This document shows positions 34,147 to 41,770 of a DNA stretch of 64,000 nt, in pieces (position 1 is the first letter of the stretch; every line of letters begins with the position of its first letter). This DNA is from Methanosarcinales archaeon Methan_01 (GTDB lineage: Archaea > Halobacteriota > Methanosarcinia > Methanotrichales > Methanotrichaceae): the NCBI GenBank assembly GCA_001602645.1, contig LUYE01000038.1, positions 1 through 64,000 of the forward strand. The letters run 5' to 3'. The translations under genes were made by a program, and so were the position numbers. Below the pieces are notes generated by a model. It saw nothing but the letters and a program-made list of their open reading frames with translations, did no database searches and was not told the DNA's origin.

Positions 34147-35313
34147 TCAGGCGGTCGCCTGAGGATAAGTCCAAACCCCCTGATAGGGTGCGCCCAACCA
34201 TTCTTCGATGTACTCTCTATGAAGTTCTTGGGGATTCATTTCAGCAAATTGTTCTGGGTAGAACCACTTGGCACAATAAGAGATGCCTATGGGGGCACTA
34301 CAACTTCCTAGAAGGTTCATTCCGTCAATTAAATAAATCCTACGAGACTTGCCCGCAATCGTCTCTCTTAATACCTCGTTATTGTGTAGCCCTTCTACGA
34401 CTTGTTTCGCGTTTTCAGAACTCTCCACGAAGTATCCAACGAGTTCGCTTGACCATCCCGTGGCAACAACTACTTCAGGATCCACATCAAGAATCCATTC
34501 GGGATCAACTGTAACGCTATAATCTCCTGGAAGCGCGCTTACAATATTATAACCCCCGGCATTTGTTATTATGTCATGAATGCCAGAACCAATTGTATTG
34601 CTCTTCCAAGTTTCAAGTGTATCGGCACCACTAGTAAATACGCGAACCTTCGGTTCTATCCCTTCAGTCGCATCTTTTATCTGAGTTAAATGGCTATTTC
34701 GCCATATTATGTACTCTTCAGCTCGCGCTTCTTCCTCCAATAATCTTGCCAGAATGTCAAATTCGTATTCGAATTTATCGAGCTCTGCAAACTTCAAGAC
34801 GATTATTGGAATATTTGCAGGCTCCAATATTTCCTCAATATCGGGCCGTTCCCTAAAAGTAAGAACTATGTCTGGAGCAAGCTCTATAATTTTTTCATAA
34901 TCGAGTTCCTGATATCCGCCAATTGTAGGCTTGTCTTCCATTTCAGGTACCCATGAATAGCACTCTTGTGCTGTTGTGGTTATCCCCGCAAGTTTGTCTT
35001 GGGCACCAAGAACAAAAACTGGTTCATATAATGTAGTGGGTTGAATAATTATTTTCCGTACCGGTTTGTATATCGTCACAGTTCTATCAGCAGAATCTAC
35101 GATTGTTATGGGATATTTTTCATGTATGTGCTTGATCTCTTCCAGCTCATCGGATGTTGTCTTCCCCTCACTGTAGGATTGCTCCGCCAATCTCAGCTCT
35201 TCGTCGGAGACGATCATGTCGCCGTCAGCATCTCCGGGGACCACGATACCTTGCGCGCTCGCTGTAGCAAAGATCAGCGAGAGGCAAACCAATACCAATA
35301 AGGCCGTTCTCAT
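34147..35313 (-). CDS. EF-hand-bearing periplasmic binding protein (BtuF/FepB-like), array member 3
   Basis: The protein is 388 residues from ATG 35313 (GGAGAGATT upstream); the frame extends to 35367 but the signal peptide MRTALLVLVCLSLIFATASA fixes the start. It has the same EF-hand module (DADGDMIVSDEELRLAEQ) and linker as members 1 and 2, then a distinct ligand domain: VTIYKPVRKIIIQPTTLYEP, LDYEKIIELAPDIVLTF, NAGGYNIVSALPGDYSVTVD. It ends GAPYQGVWTYPQATA. It is first in the three-gene operon. AT-rich DNA from about 35345 to 35410 upstream contains the likely promoter. Confidence 0.83.
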   Translation of the reverse strand: MRTALLVLVCLSLIFATASAQGIVVPGDADGDMIVSDEELRLAEQSYSEGKTTSDELEEIKHIHEKYPITIVDSADRTVTIYKPVRKIIIQPTTLYEPVFVLGAQDKLAGITTTAQECYSWVPEMEDKPTIGGYQELDYEKIIELAPDIVLTFRERPDIEEILEPANIPIIVLKFAELDKFEYEFDILARLLEEEARAEEYIIWRNSHLTQIKDATEGIEPKVRVFTSGADTLETWKSNTIGSGIHDIITNAGGYNIVSALPGDYSVTVDPEWILDVDPEVVVATGWSSELVGYFVESSENAKQVVEGLHNNEVLRETIAGKSRRIYLIDGMNLLGSCSAPIGISYCAKWFYPEQFAEMNPQELHREYIEEWLGAPYQGVWTYPQATA

Positions 35314-35344
35314 CTTCAATCTCTCCAGCACAAATCTTTGAATA

Positions 35345-35420
35345 CTAATCCAGAGTAAAATCATCACAAGTATTAATAATTAACTATATAATATTATCAA
35401 TAAAAAATAAAAAAAACGTA
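35345..35420. promoter_or_regulatory. AT-rich promoter region of the three-gene binding-protein operon
   Basis: On the reverse strand, AT-only runs such as TTGATAATATTATATAGTTA and TTAATTATTAATACTTG lie 40-90 bases before the start of member 3. I see several TATA-like options and cannot pick one. Nothing else is recognisable between here and the methyltransferase remnant that begins near 35560. Confidence 0.35.
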
Positions 35421-35559
35421 AGTATACTCAGGCCCGGATTTCGTACAGCTTCACTGGGCCACCCCTCCCATTCAGGAGCATCTCCCTAAGATCTCCTCCT
35501 GAGCACCCCGTGAACAGTAGACCAAAAATCGAACAAGAAGCAGGGAGCTAAGCGAGAGG

Positions 35560-35811
35560 TGGAGCACGATTGCGGTGTCTCCCGCCCCTTCGCTGTGCGG
35601 GAAGAGGCGGTGCCAGGGTCCCCCGCCTCGCTCCGATGCCGAGGATTGGCCATGAGGGATCGATCTCCAGGCGGCGGCCCTCTCCCCTCTCGCCGTCCCG
35701 CCTCCGATCGGTCGTACCGCTCCGCCGTCGCCTCCTTCACGCGGGCGTTCTCAAGGCGTCCCTCGCGGGATGCCAGGAGAGAGTGCTCCCGTACGGGTAC
35801 GAGTCGATCAT
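35560..35811 (-). pseudogene. Decayed N-terminal copy of the array methyltransferase, remnant A
   Basis: Read leftward from ATG 35811, the DNA gives LLASREGRLENARVKEATAERYDRSE. After a frameshift it continues with LEIDPSWPILGIGARRGTLA. The intact enzyme at 36451-37269 has LLASRDGRLENCYVKEEAADRYDRSE and LKIDPSWSVLDIGAGPGILA in the same places. The SAM-binding DIGAGPG has become GIGARRG, the frame is broken and the rest of the gene is gone. This is a clear duplicate in decay. Confidence 0.72.
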
Positions 35812-35886
35812 CGACGCCGTGATCGGCCAGCGTGAGCAATCCTTATTTACTTCAATGCTCATTCAATATGCATAGGATGATGATCT

Positions 35887-36129
35887 ATGAACGTTAATCT
35901 TGGGGCTCCGTACGAGGTTGCTATAAAAAGCATCATCGAGAAAGGCTACGCAGGAAACCGGACGGAGGTCATACGCCAGGCCATAATGGCATATAAGCGG
36001 ATTATTGAGGAAGAAGAGCTGATGCTGGTACATAGAGGGGTCATGGCGGAGATGGGCGAGCTGGAAGCAGGAAAGGCCAAGACCCATTCCTTTGAAGAGA
36101 TAAAAAAGATCCTGGAGCCCGAGCCCTGA
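35887..36129 (+). CDS. Ribbon-helix-helix antitoxin (ParD/CopG-like)
   Basis: The 80-residue protein starts NVNLGAPYEVAIKSIIEKGY, then AGNRTEVIRQAIMAYKRIIEE. A short N-terminal strand and two helices with the G-x-R-(T/S)-EVIRxA pattern are typical of MetJ/Arc-type antitoxins. A flexible C-terminal region (KAKTHSFEEIKKILEPEP) would wrap the toxin. The stop is 6 bases before the toxin start, and both starts are preceded by the same GATCT. The pair is on the + strand, opposite to all its neighbours, and sits between a methyltransferase remnant and the intact methyltransferase, so it was probably inserted. Confidence 0.75.
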   Translation: MNVNLGAPYEVAIKSIIEKGYAGNRTEVIRQAIMAYKRIIEEEELMLVHRGVMAEMGELEAGKAKTHSFEEIKKILEPEP

Positions 36130-36135
36130 CGATCT

Positions 36136-36396
36136 ATGGACCTCGTCTTCTCCGATTCTGCAAAAAAGGAGCTTGAGAACCTCCCGCAGGAGCTGAAGGT
36201 CCTTTTTCTGAACCGCCTGGAGAAGATGATGGTGTTTCCTCCTCGCAAGCGGATGAAGCACGGAATCCCCTGCCATATAGTAAAGGTGACCAAACAGGCG
36301 AGGATCGTCTGCGAGATCAAAGGAGAGAAGATCTATGTGCTTCACTGCTTCGGGAGCCATAAGGGGTATGAGCGATGGTACAGATCATACAAATAA
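36136..36396 (+). CDS. RelE/ParE-family toxin
   Basis: The 86-residue protein begins MDLVFSDSAKKELENLPQEL and continues with HIVKVTKQARIVCEIKGEKI, then YVLHCFGSHKGYERWYRSYK. This is the RelE/ParE fold: an N-terminal helical hairpin, then a central sheet with basic residues (R, K) and a C-terminal aromatic/basic stretch. Relatives either cleave ribosome-bound mRNA or inhibit gyrase; the sequence alone does not decide. It is co-transcribed with the ribbon-helix-helix antitoxin upstream. Confidence 0.75.
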   Translation: MDLVFSDSAKKELENLPQELKVLFLNRLEKMMVFPPRKRMKHGIPCHIVKVTKQARIVCEIKGEKIYVLHCFGSHKGYERWYRSYK

Positions 36397-36450
36397 TATC
36401 TGATCCTGGATTCTTTTTGGCAGGATAATTCTCTCCTCATCTAAGAGGTC

Positions 36451-37269
36451 TCATAGACTGCGATCCTCTGTCCTCCATGAGATCCTCACGTATGTCGTGG
36501 CGTCCTCCAGCATCACCCGATCGCCCTCAAGCTTCCCTCGCCTCTCCAAGTAATCCCTGATCAAGCCGTCATGCTCCTGATGGCAGAGCCCCAGGGATTC
36601 ACGAATGTTGGAGATGCCGTCCTCCATGCTCTCGTAAACCCTCGGAAAATTGGTCCCCTCCAGCACCTGGACCTCCGGATAGATCCCCAGGCTGTAGAGG
36701 AGGTTGTAGAGGACGTCGCACATCGGGCTTGGGATGTGCTCCCTCCCGTATATCGAGGGGTAGAGGTCAGCCCTGATCCTCTCCCAGGAGGGAATCCCCG
36801 CAAACCAGTAGAGATGGACCTGTTGTTTGGCCAGCCTGTTCATCTTGAGGAGAGCCTCCTGGATATCCAGAAAGGCGAGAGAATAGGAGGCGATGGCCAG
36901 ATCGTGCTGGTCCACCTCCTCCTCGGCGAGGTCCTCCCATCGGGCGGAAAGGATCCGGATGTTGGAAAGCCCCTCGGCTCCGATATGCCTCTTCAGCCTC
37001 TCGACCATGGCTGGGGACGGCTCCACCGCCGTGACCCTCGCCGCCCTCCGGGCCAGGGGCAGGGCCAGGATTCCCGGCCCCGCACCGATGTCCAGGACCG
37101 ACCAGGAGGGATCGATCTTTAGAGCGGCGGCCCTTCTTTCGCCGTCAAGCCATGCTACCTCGGATCGGTCGTACCGATCAGCAGCCTCCTCTTTCACGTA
37201 GCAGTTCTCAAGGCGTCCGTCCCGGGATGCCAGGAGAGTGTCCTTCCATACGCGGTTCCAGTCGATCAT
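36451..37269 (-). CDS. Class I SAM-dependent methyltransferase of the binding-protein array
   Basis: The protein is 272 residues from ATG 37269 (GGTGG upstream; an in-frame ATG at 37281 is the alternative). Motif I is SWSVLDIGAGPGILALPLAR (residues about 57-76), motif II VTAVEPSPAM, and motif IV-like DLAIASYSLAFLD. The C-terminal part (YNLLYSLGIYPEVQVLEGT, LEDATTYVRISWR) is not diagnostic. No substrate-specific domain is evident. It begins about 24 bases after array member 4 on the same strand. A decayed copy directly overlaps the stop of member 5, and another lies near 35560-35811. A binding-protein/methyltransferase pair was thus the duplicated unit. It may modify a ligand or metallophore taken up or released by the system. 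Confidence 0.83.
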   Translation of the reverse strand: MIDWNRVWKDTLLASRDGRLENCYVKEEAADRYDRSEVAWLDGERRAAALKIDPSWSVLDIGAGPGILALPLARRAARVTAVEPSPAMVERLKRHIGAEGLSNIRILSARWEDLAEEEVDQHDLAIASYSLAFLDIQEALLKMNRLAKQQVHLYWFAGIPSWERIRADLYPSIYGREHIPSPMCDVLYNLLYSLGIYPEVQVLEGTNFPRVYESMEDGISNIRESLGLCHQEHDGLIRDYLERRGKLEGDRVMLEDATTYVRISWRTEDRSL

Positions 37270-37293
37270 GGCAGCCACCATCTACCCTTAAAT

Positions 37294-38574
37294 TTAGCTC
37301 AGACTAGGGTAGAAGAAAGCTCCATGCTCAGAAACGTTGAACGATATGCCCATCAGGTCCATGTACTCCTGATGAATGGCTACAGGATCGACATCTTCAA
37401 ACAAATCCGGATAAAACCACTTGGCCAATAGGGCCACTGTGGTTGGATAATTTGGAGATATGGCATAATCATTTGTGATTATGTAAATCCTGTCGTTTGC
37501 TGCCGCGTCAACGGCTGCAAAACCGGGCAACTCTCTGATTTCGTCCGCGTGAGCGGCCAATATAGATGTATCGTCAAGTTCGTAGGGCCGAATTCCCTCA
37601 CCCATCGCCCTGCAAACTATGACTTCTGGGTTTTGTTCAAGGACCCATTCCGTTTCGACGGAGCCGTATTCTACCTCACTATTGGACTGCAGAGGTACGT
37701 TGCCAGCGGCTATGTTATCTCCTCCCGCCAGCACGCAGATCTGATGGGCTGCATGACCATTCCCGATGGCGGTACGAGATAGGGTCTCCGTTCCCGAGCT
37801 CTCCAGGAAGAATCTCAACCGTTCGTCTTCTGGAACCTGGGAGATTCTTTCGGCTATCTCGTCGATGTATTTATCGTGCCATTCCAGATACTCCTCTACG
37901 TTCTCCGCTTTATCCAGCAGATAACCCAGGGTGACAACCGATTCTTTGACAACATCTACGCCACTGTTACATTCACAGTCCATGCGCAGGACCGCCACAT
38001 CATCTGGCAACTTTGAATCAAGTAACTCGGGGTCTGGGAACTGATAGCTGCTATAGGCCAAGATCAAATCGGGGTCCAGGGAAAGTACAGCCTCGATATC
38101 AGGGTCGTACCCGCTTCCTATGCTGGGCTTGGTGCTGATCTCCGGGAACCTCCTGACCTGATCTTTGAAGGTATCTCTCACCCCCACCACTTTATCCTGT
38201 GCCCCCAATATTTGGATAACTTCACCACATTGGTGGTGATACAAAATTATTCTCTCTACCGGCAGACTTATCGTGACGATATTTCCGCCCGAATCCATCA
38301 ATGTGAGATTTGTCGCCTCTTTATTTATGATGCTGTTGAGCTGGGTTATATCACTCGCATCAACTTGGCCGTCTCGGTTGGCATCTGCGAGATCCGTAAC
38401 CTCATTTTCGCCTGCGATGATCCCTTGGACATATTCAATGTCCAGATCGTCAATGGTGTCGTCCATGTTGGCGTTTCCGAATACCTGGAGTGTGACCATC
38501 GATGCACCTGCTGGCCCGAGGGGCAGCAACATGCATAACGCCATCACTGTAATTACACCAGTAGAACTTTTCAT
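37294..38574 (-). CDS. Dockerin-bearing periplasmic binding protein, array member 4
   Basis: The protein is 426 residues from ATG 38574 (GAGGTAAT upstream), with a signal peptide (TVMALCMLLPLGPAGA). Residues about 28-80 form a complete type I dockerin-like pair of calcium loops: NANMDDTIDDLD and DANRDGQVDASD, each followed by a helix. The binding-protein domain follows (VERIILYHHQCGEVIQILGA, LSLDPDLILAYSSYQF, AGGDNIAAGNVPLQ, AKWFYPDLFEDVDPVAIHQE). It is paired with the intact methyltransferase downstream. The promoter contains TAATTAGTAATAAA (38608-38621), identical to a stretch in the FmdE copy 2 leader. Confidence 0.83.
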   Translation of the reverse strand: MKSSTGVITVMALCMLLPLGPAGASMVTLQVFGNANMDDTIDDLDIEYVQGIIAGENEVTDLADANRDGQVDASDITQLNSIINKEATNLTLMDSGGNIVTISLPVERIILYHHQCGEVIQILGAQDKVVGVRDTFKDQVRRFPEISTKPSIGSGYDPDIEAVLSLDPDLILAYSSYQFPDPELLDSKLPDDVAVLRMDCECNSGVDVVKESVVTLGYLLDKAENVEEYLEWHDKYIDEIAERISQVPEDERLRFFLESSGTETLSRTAIGNGHAAHQICVLAGGDNIAAGNVPLQSNSEVEYGSVETEWVLEQNPEVIVCRAMGEGIRPYELDDTSILAAHADEIRELPGFAAVDAAANDRIYIITNDYAISPNYPTTVALLAKWFYPDLFEDVDPVAIHQEYMDLMGISFNVSEHGAFFYPSLS

Positions 38575-38607
38575 TTTATTACCTCTTACTATCGGTCGAT
38601 TCAAAAC

Positions 38608-38621
38608 TAATTAGTAATAAA
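38608..38621 (-). promoter_or_regulatory. Promoter core of array member 4, shared with the FmdE leader
   Basis: On the reverse strand this is TTTATTACTAATTA, a TATA-like box about 34 bases before the start codon. The same 14 bases occur at 29821-29834 in the distal promoter of FmdE copy 2, and a near match at 28307-28320 serves copy 1. This suggests common control of the two gene groups. Confidence 0.45.
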
Positions 38622-38700
38622 CATTACGATGCGAAGGGACTTTTTATAAAATCTAGAATTGCAGGGCTGATTTCTCAGGTGACATGCCTCTTTCATATCA

Positions 38701-38919
38701 GGGGTAGGGCCAACGTTCTTGGCCCTGCTCTGATGTCCAGGACCGATCATGATGGATCGACCACTAGGGCGGCGAGACCTTCCTCTCTCCATCCAACTTT
38801 CCATCTCCGACAGCACTTATCACTTGCTGCCAGCAACTTCACTTAGTCGTTCTCCAGGGGCCCCTCTTGGGATGCCATGAGAGATCGTTTATATGTGGTC
38901 CCAGTCTAGCGTCGGTCAT
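38701..38919 (-). pseudogene. Decayed N-terminal copy of the array methyltransferase, remnant B
   Basis: The ATG at 38919 overlaps the stop of array member 5 (ATGA). The DNA then tracks the first 220 bases of the intact methyltransferase with many substitutions and frame breaks: matching blocks include TGGCATCCC, GTCGATCC and TCGGTCCTGGACATC, the last spanning motif I. No frame is open through it. The overlap shows that this methyltransferase was once translationally coupled to its binding protein. Confidence 0.7.
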
Positions 38920-40112
38920 CCCTGCCATTCGCGACTTCGGGCGCTCGCCTGCGGATATGCCCAGACACCCTGGTAGGGGATGCCAAGCCATTTCTCGAAG
39001 TACTCCTTGTGAACGGCTTCAGGATCCAGGTCCTCAAATCGATCTGGGTAGAACCACTTAGCTAAGTAGAGTGTGGGAACAAAATTCCTGGCTGACGTAA
39101 GGACACATCCTGCATCCAGAACGTAAACTCCGCCGTTTTGTACAGCAGATGTATCCTTTAGATCTGTTCTGTTGGTGGCCGATTCTACGAACTGCATTGC
39201 ACCTTCGTAATTATCTACATAATACCCGGTGAGGCCTAACATGTCCTCCCAGGCTGCAAAGAATATCACCTCGGGATTTTCGGTCATTATGAACTCCGGG
39301 TCTAGCACGATCCAGTATTCATCAAGATCCCCAGCGATGTTGTCGCCACCTGCAACCTTAATCGTGGAATCAATAGCTGACGTTTTTCCACCTGTTGCAC
39401 GTTCCACGTGAGCCCATTCGCCGTAAACCCGTACTCTAGGATCGATTTCGTTGGTTTTTTCTTTGACGGAATTGATGTATTCGTTTCTCCAGGCGAGAAA
39501 ATCTTCAGCTTGCTCTTCGGCCTCAAGGATTTCTGCGATATTTTTGAGCTCGGAATCAAATGTTTCCAGTTCTACGAACTCAGCACCAACTACCGTTATT
39601 CCAGCAGGCTCCAGGATTTCGTCGATCTTTTTCGTTTCAATCCCGGAATTGCTTACGAGGGCTATGTCAGGTTTGAGCTCTATAATCTTCTCGTAATCAA
39701 GCTCTTTATATTCACCTATAGAAGACTTATTCTGAATTCCTGGAAGCCAAGTATAAGCTAGATCTTTAGCTGTATTGGTCACGCCTACTACTCTGTCTTG
39801 GGCTCCTAGGATCCATATGGGCTCATACGATGAAGTGGGCTGGATTATAATTCGTTCTACAGGCTTGTAGATGGTAACAACTCTATCTGCAGAATCCACT
39901 ATTGTGATGGGATAGGCCTCGTGTATATGCCTGATCTCTTCCAGCTCATCAGAGGTTATTTTACCTTCATCGCATGATTGCTCGGCCAGTTCTATTTCTT
40001 TGTCTGACACTATCATGTCTCCGTCGGCATCTCCGGGAACCACGATATATTGCGCGCTCACTGTAGCAGAGATCAGCGAGAGGCAAGCTAGTCCCAATAA
40101 GACCATTCTCAT
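38916..40112 (-). CDS. EF-hand-bearing periplasmic binding protein, array member 5
   Basis: The protein is 398 residues from ATG 40112 (AGGAGGAT upstream). It belongs to the same family as members 1-3: signal peptide (LLGLACLSLISATVSA), DADGDMIVSDKEIELAEQ loop, and linker ITSDELEEIRHIHEAYP. The ligand domain follows (VTIYKPVERIIIQPTSSYEP, GIQNKSSIGEYKELDYEKII, AGGDNIAGDLDEYWIVLDPE). The C-terminus WAYPQASARSREWQG is about eight residues longer than in its relatives, as if the normal stop was lost. Its stop overlaps the start of methyltransferase remnant B. Confidence 0.82.
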   Translation of the reverse strand: MRMVLLGLACLSLISATVSAQYIVVPGDADGDMIVSDKEIELAEQSCDEGKITSDELEEIRHIHEAYPITIVDSADRVVTIYKPVERIIIQPTSSYEPIWILGAQDRVVGVTNTAKDLAYTWLPGIQNKSSIGEYKELDYEKIIELKPDIALVSNSGIETKKIDEILEPAGITVVGAEFVELETFDSELKNIAEILEAEEQAEDFLAWRNEYINSVKEKTNEIDPRVRVYGEWAHVERATGGKTSAIDSTIKVAGGDNIAGDLDEYWIVLDPEFIMTENPEVIFFAAWEDMLGLTGYYVDNYEGAMQFVESATNRTDLKDTSAVQNGGVYVLDAGCVLTSARNFVPTLYLAKWFYPDRFEDLDPEAVHKEYFEKWLGIPYQGVWAYPQASARSREWQG

Positions 40113-40133
40113 CTTCAATCCTCCTACATAAGT

Positions 40134-40241
40134 TCAGGCGCTCGCCTGGGGATAGGCCCAGATCCTCTAATAGGGCACACCAAGCCACTCTTCGATGTAC
40201 TCCCTGTGAATTTCCTCAGAGTCATTAGCTCTGATTTTCAT
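40134..40241 (-). pseudogene. C-terminal remnant of a seventh binding protein
   Basis: Read leftward from ATG 40241 the frame gives SEEIHREYIEEWLGVPY, then TAG (40167-40169), then RIWAYPQASA and TGA. The living members have the same ending with Gln in place of the TAG (VPYQGVWAYPQ). Only about 35 codons are left, and the rest of the gene has been replaced by the end of the CrtI-like gene, which it overlaps by four bases. The spacer to member 5 (AGGAGGATTGAAG type) is the same as between the other array members. Confidence 0.7.
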
Positions 40242-41752
40242 GCGTTTACCTCAGACCCACCGATATAGCTCCGGACCAGCTCTGCCGCCTGTTTTCCGCT
40301 GATGATCACACCCATCACTCCCGCGTGGGGCTCGGTCCAGCCGCCTGCCAGGTAGAGGCCATCGATTGGTGTCTTCTGTGGCAGACGCTTGAAGCAGATG
40401 TCGAAACCCAAGTAGCTTCCGTTTTTATTCAGGGTATACCTCTGGAATGTGAGGGGCGTGGCCGCTTCTTTTACCAGGATATGCTCTCGCAGCCTTGGAA
40501 TCGTCCCCTCAACAATGGATATCAGCTCCTCGGTGATAGCCTCTTTCCGGGAGCGGTACTCCTCGTTGCGCTCATGGTAACTGGAGATGCCCCAGTCATC
40601 TGGTTCGACCGTCCTCATGGGAACTGCGATAGTCAGTATCTGCCTATTCCTGGAGGCTAGAGATGGATCTAGGAGTGTGTAATTGGTCAAGCCCACGAAG
40701 GGATAGTCTCCGGATTCATTCATGATGCAAATCTCGAAGGAATTTCGCAATGCTTCGGGGACCTGAAAGCTGTCGTCCATCCCTAAATAGACCTGGAAAA
40801 AAGACTGCGTAGCGGTCATATTTTTCAAGGAACGGATAAATTCTGAAGGCAACTGCTCTTCGCCCACCATCTCCAGGAAAGTTGAGGAGGCATCAGCATT
40901 GGATATCACGCTATCAGAGAATACCTTTCTACCGTCCTCCAGCTCTACGCCTGCGGCGCGCCCTTCATCAAGCAGGATCTTCTTTGCTTTACAGCACGTC
41001 TCAACCTTACCACCATGCCGCGTGATGGCTCCGGCAAAGGCGTCGGAAAGGGTCTGGGAACCGCCTAATATCCAGTAGCTTCTCGCCTGGAAGAACTCCC
41101 TCAGAGAGACAGCGTATTTCAGGAAATCGATCTCCGAGAGGTTTATCCCGAAGTAGCTGATGGGCAGATATAGATAACGAAAGATCCTTTGGTTCAAAAA
41201 GTAGGATGAGAGAACTGTACTCAAAGGCTGAGACAGGCGATGTGCCAGCTCAGGATCGAAGCCTGCAGGCTCGTCGAACAGGGGCTTGGATTGAGTGGCA
41301 GGAAGAAGGTCCCAGATGCGATTCAAGTCGGAAAAGAACCTCTCGATGCTGCGGCGTTCTGCAGGGAACTGGCCGGCTATCATCTCCATAAACTCCTCCT
41401 GCCTGGTAGGGAGGTTAAGCACTCTATCTGAGATGACGATCTTCATGCAGCTCTGGCTCAAGTCCAGGAACTCCACATCTCCTTCTGCCCCTGCCTCCCG
41501 CAGCACCTGGCGAACGGCTCCGTCTTCTTCGCAGCCAGCGATGGTATGGATGGAGGCTTCGAAGTGGAAAGGATCTCCATCAGGTGCCTTGCGGCAGAAG
41601 CGACTGGCATATCCACCTACATTGCAATGCTGCTCGAACAGAACAACTTTGTAGCCGTGTCCAGCCAGAAGAGCCGCAGAGCTGAGACCCCCAAGGCCCC
41701 CGCCTACTACTATTACATCGTACTGTTCAAAATCCTCGGTCTTGCAGTTCAT
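40238..41752 (-). CDS. FAD-dependent oxidoreductase of the phytoene desaturase/carotene isomerase (CrtI/CRTISO) type
   Basis: The protein is 504 residues. The N-terminal dinucleotide-binding motif is YDVIVVGGGLGGLSSAALLA, with the following FEQHCNVGGYASRF block. The C-terminal FAD-contact motif is PIDGLYLAGGWTEPHAGVMG, then VIISGKQAAELV. The middle matches CrtI-like amine-oxidase-fold flavoproteins (YFGINLSEIDFLKYAVSLRE, GGSQTLSDAFAGAITRHGGKVE). Such enzymes desaturate or isomerise polyprenoids, but related proteins act on other hydrophobic or lipid substrates. Its start is 18 bases after array member 6 on the same strand, so it is probably co-expressed with a binding protein. This is unusual company and suggests processing of a ligand or carrier. 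Confidence 0.83.
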   Translation of the reverse strand: MNCKTEDFEQYDVIVVGGGLGGLSSAALLAGHGYKVVLFEQHCNVGGYASRFCRKAPDGDPFHFEASIHTIAGCEEDGAVRQVLREAGAEGDVEFLDLSQSCMKIVISDRVLNLPTRQEEFMEMIAGQFPAERRSIERFFSDLNRIWDLLPATQSKPLFDEPAGFDPELAHRLSQPLSTVLSSYFLNQRIFRYLYLPISYFGINLSEIDFLKYAVSLREFFQARSYWILGGSQTLSDAFAGAITRHGGKVETCCKAKKILLDEGRAAGVELEDGRKVFSDSVISNADASSTFLEMVGEEQLPSEFIRSLKNMTATQSFFQVYLGMDDSFQVPEALRNSFEICIMNESGDYPFVGLTNYTLLDPSLASRNRQILTIAVPMRTVEPDDWGISSYHERNEEYRSRKEAITEELISIVEGTIPRLREHILVKEAATPLTFQRYTLNKNGSYLGFDICFKRLPQKTPIDGLYLAGGWTEPHAGVMGVIISGKQAAELVRSYIGGSEVNA

Positions 41753-41770
41753 GACGATCCCTGCTTATCG

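Noticed and set aside
40134-40241. In-frame TAG as a pyrrolysine codon
   Set aside because: Relatives have Gln at this position, only 35 codons of the gene remain, and pyrrolysine enzymes are not expected in a Methanothrix-type methanogen. Decay explains it better.
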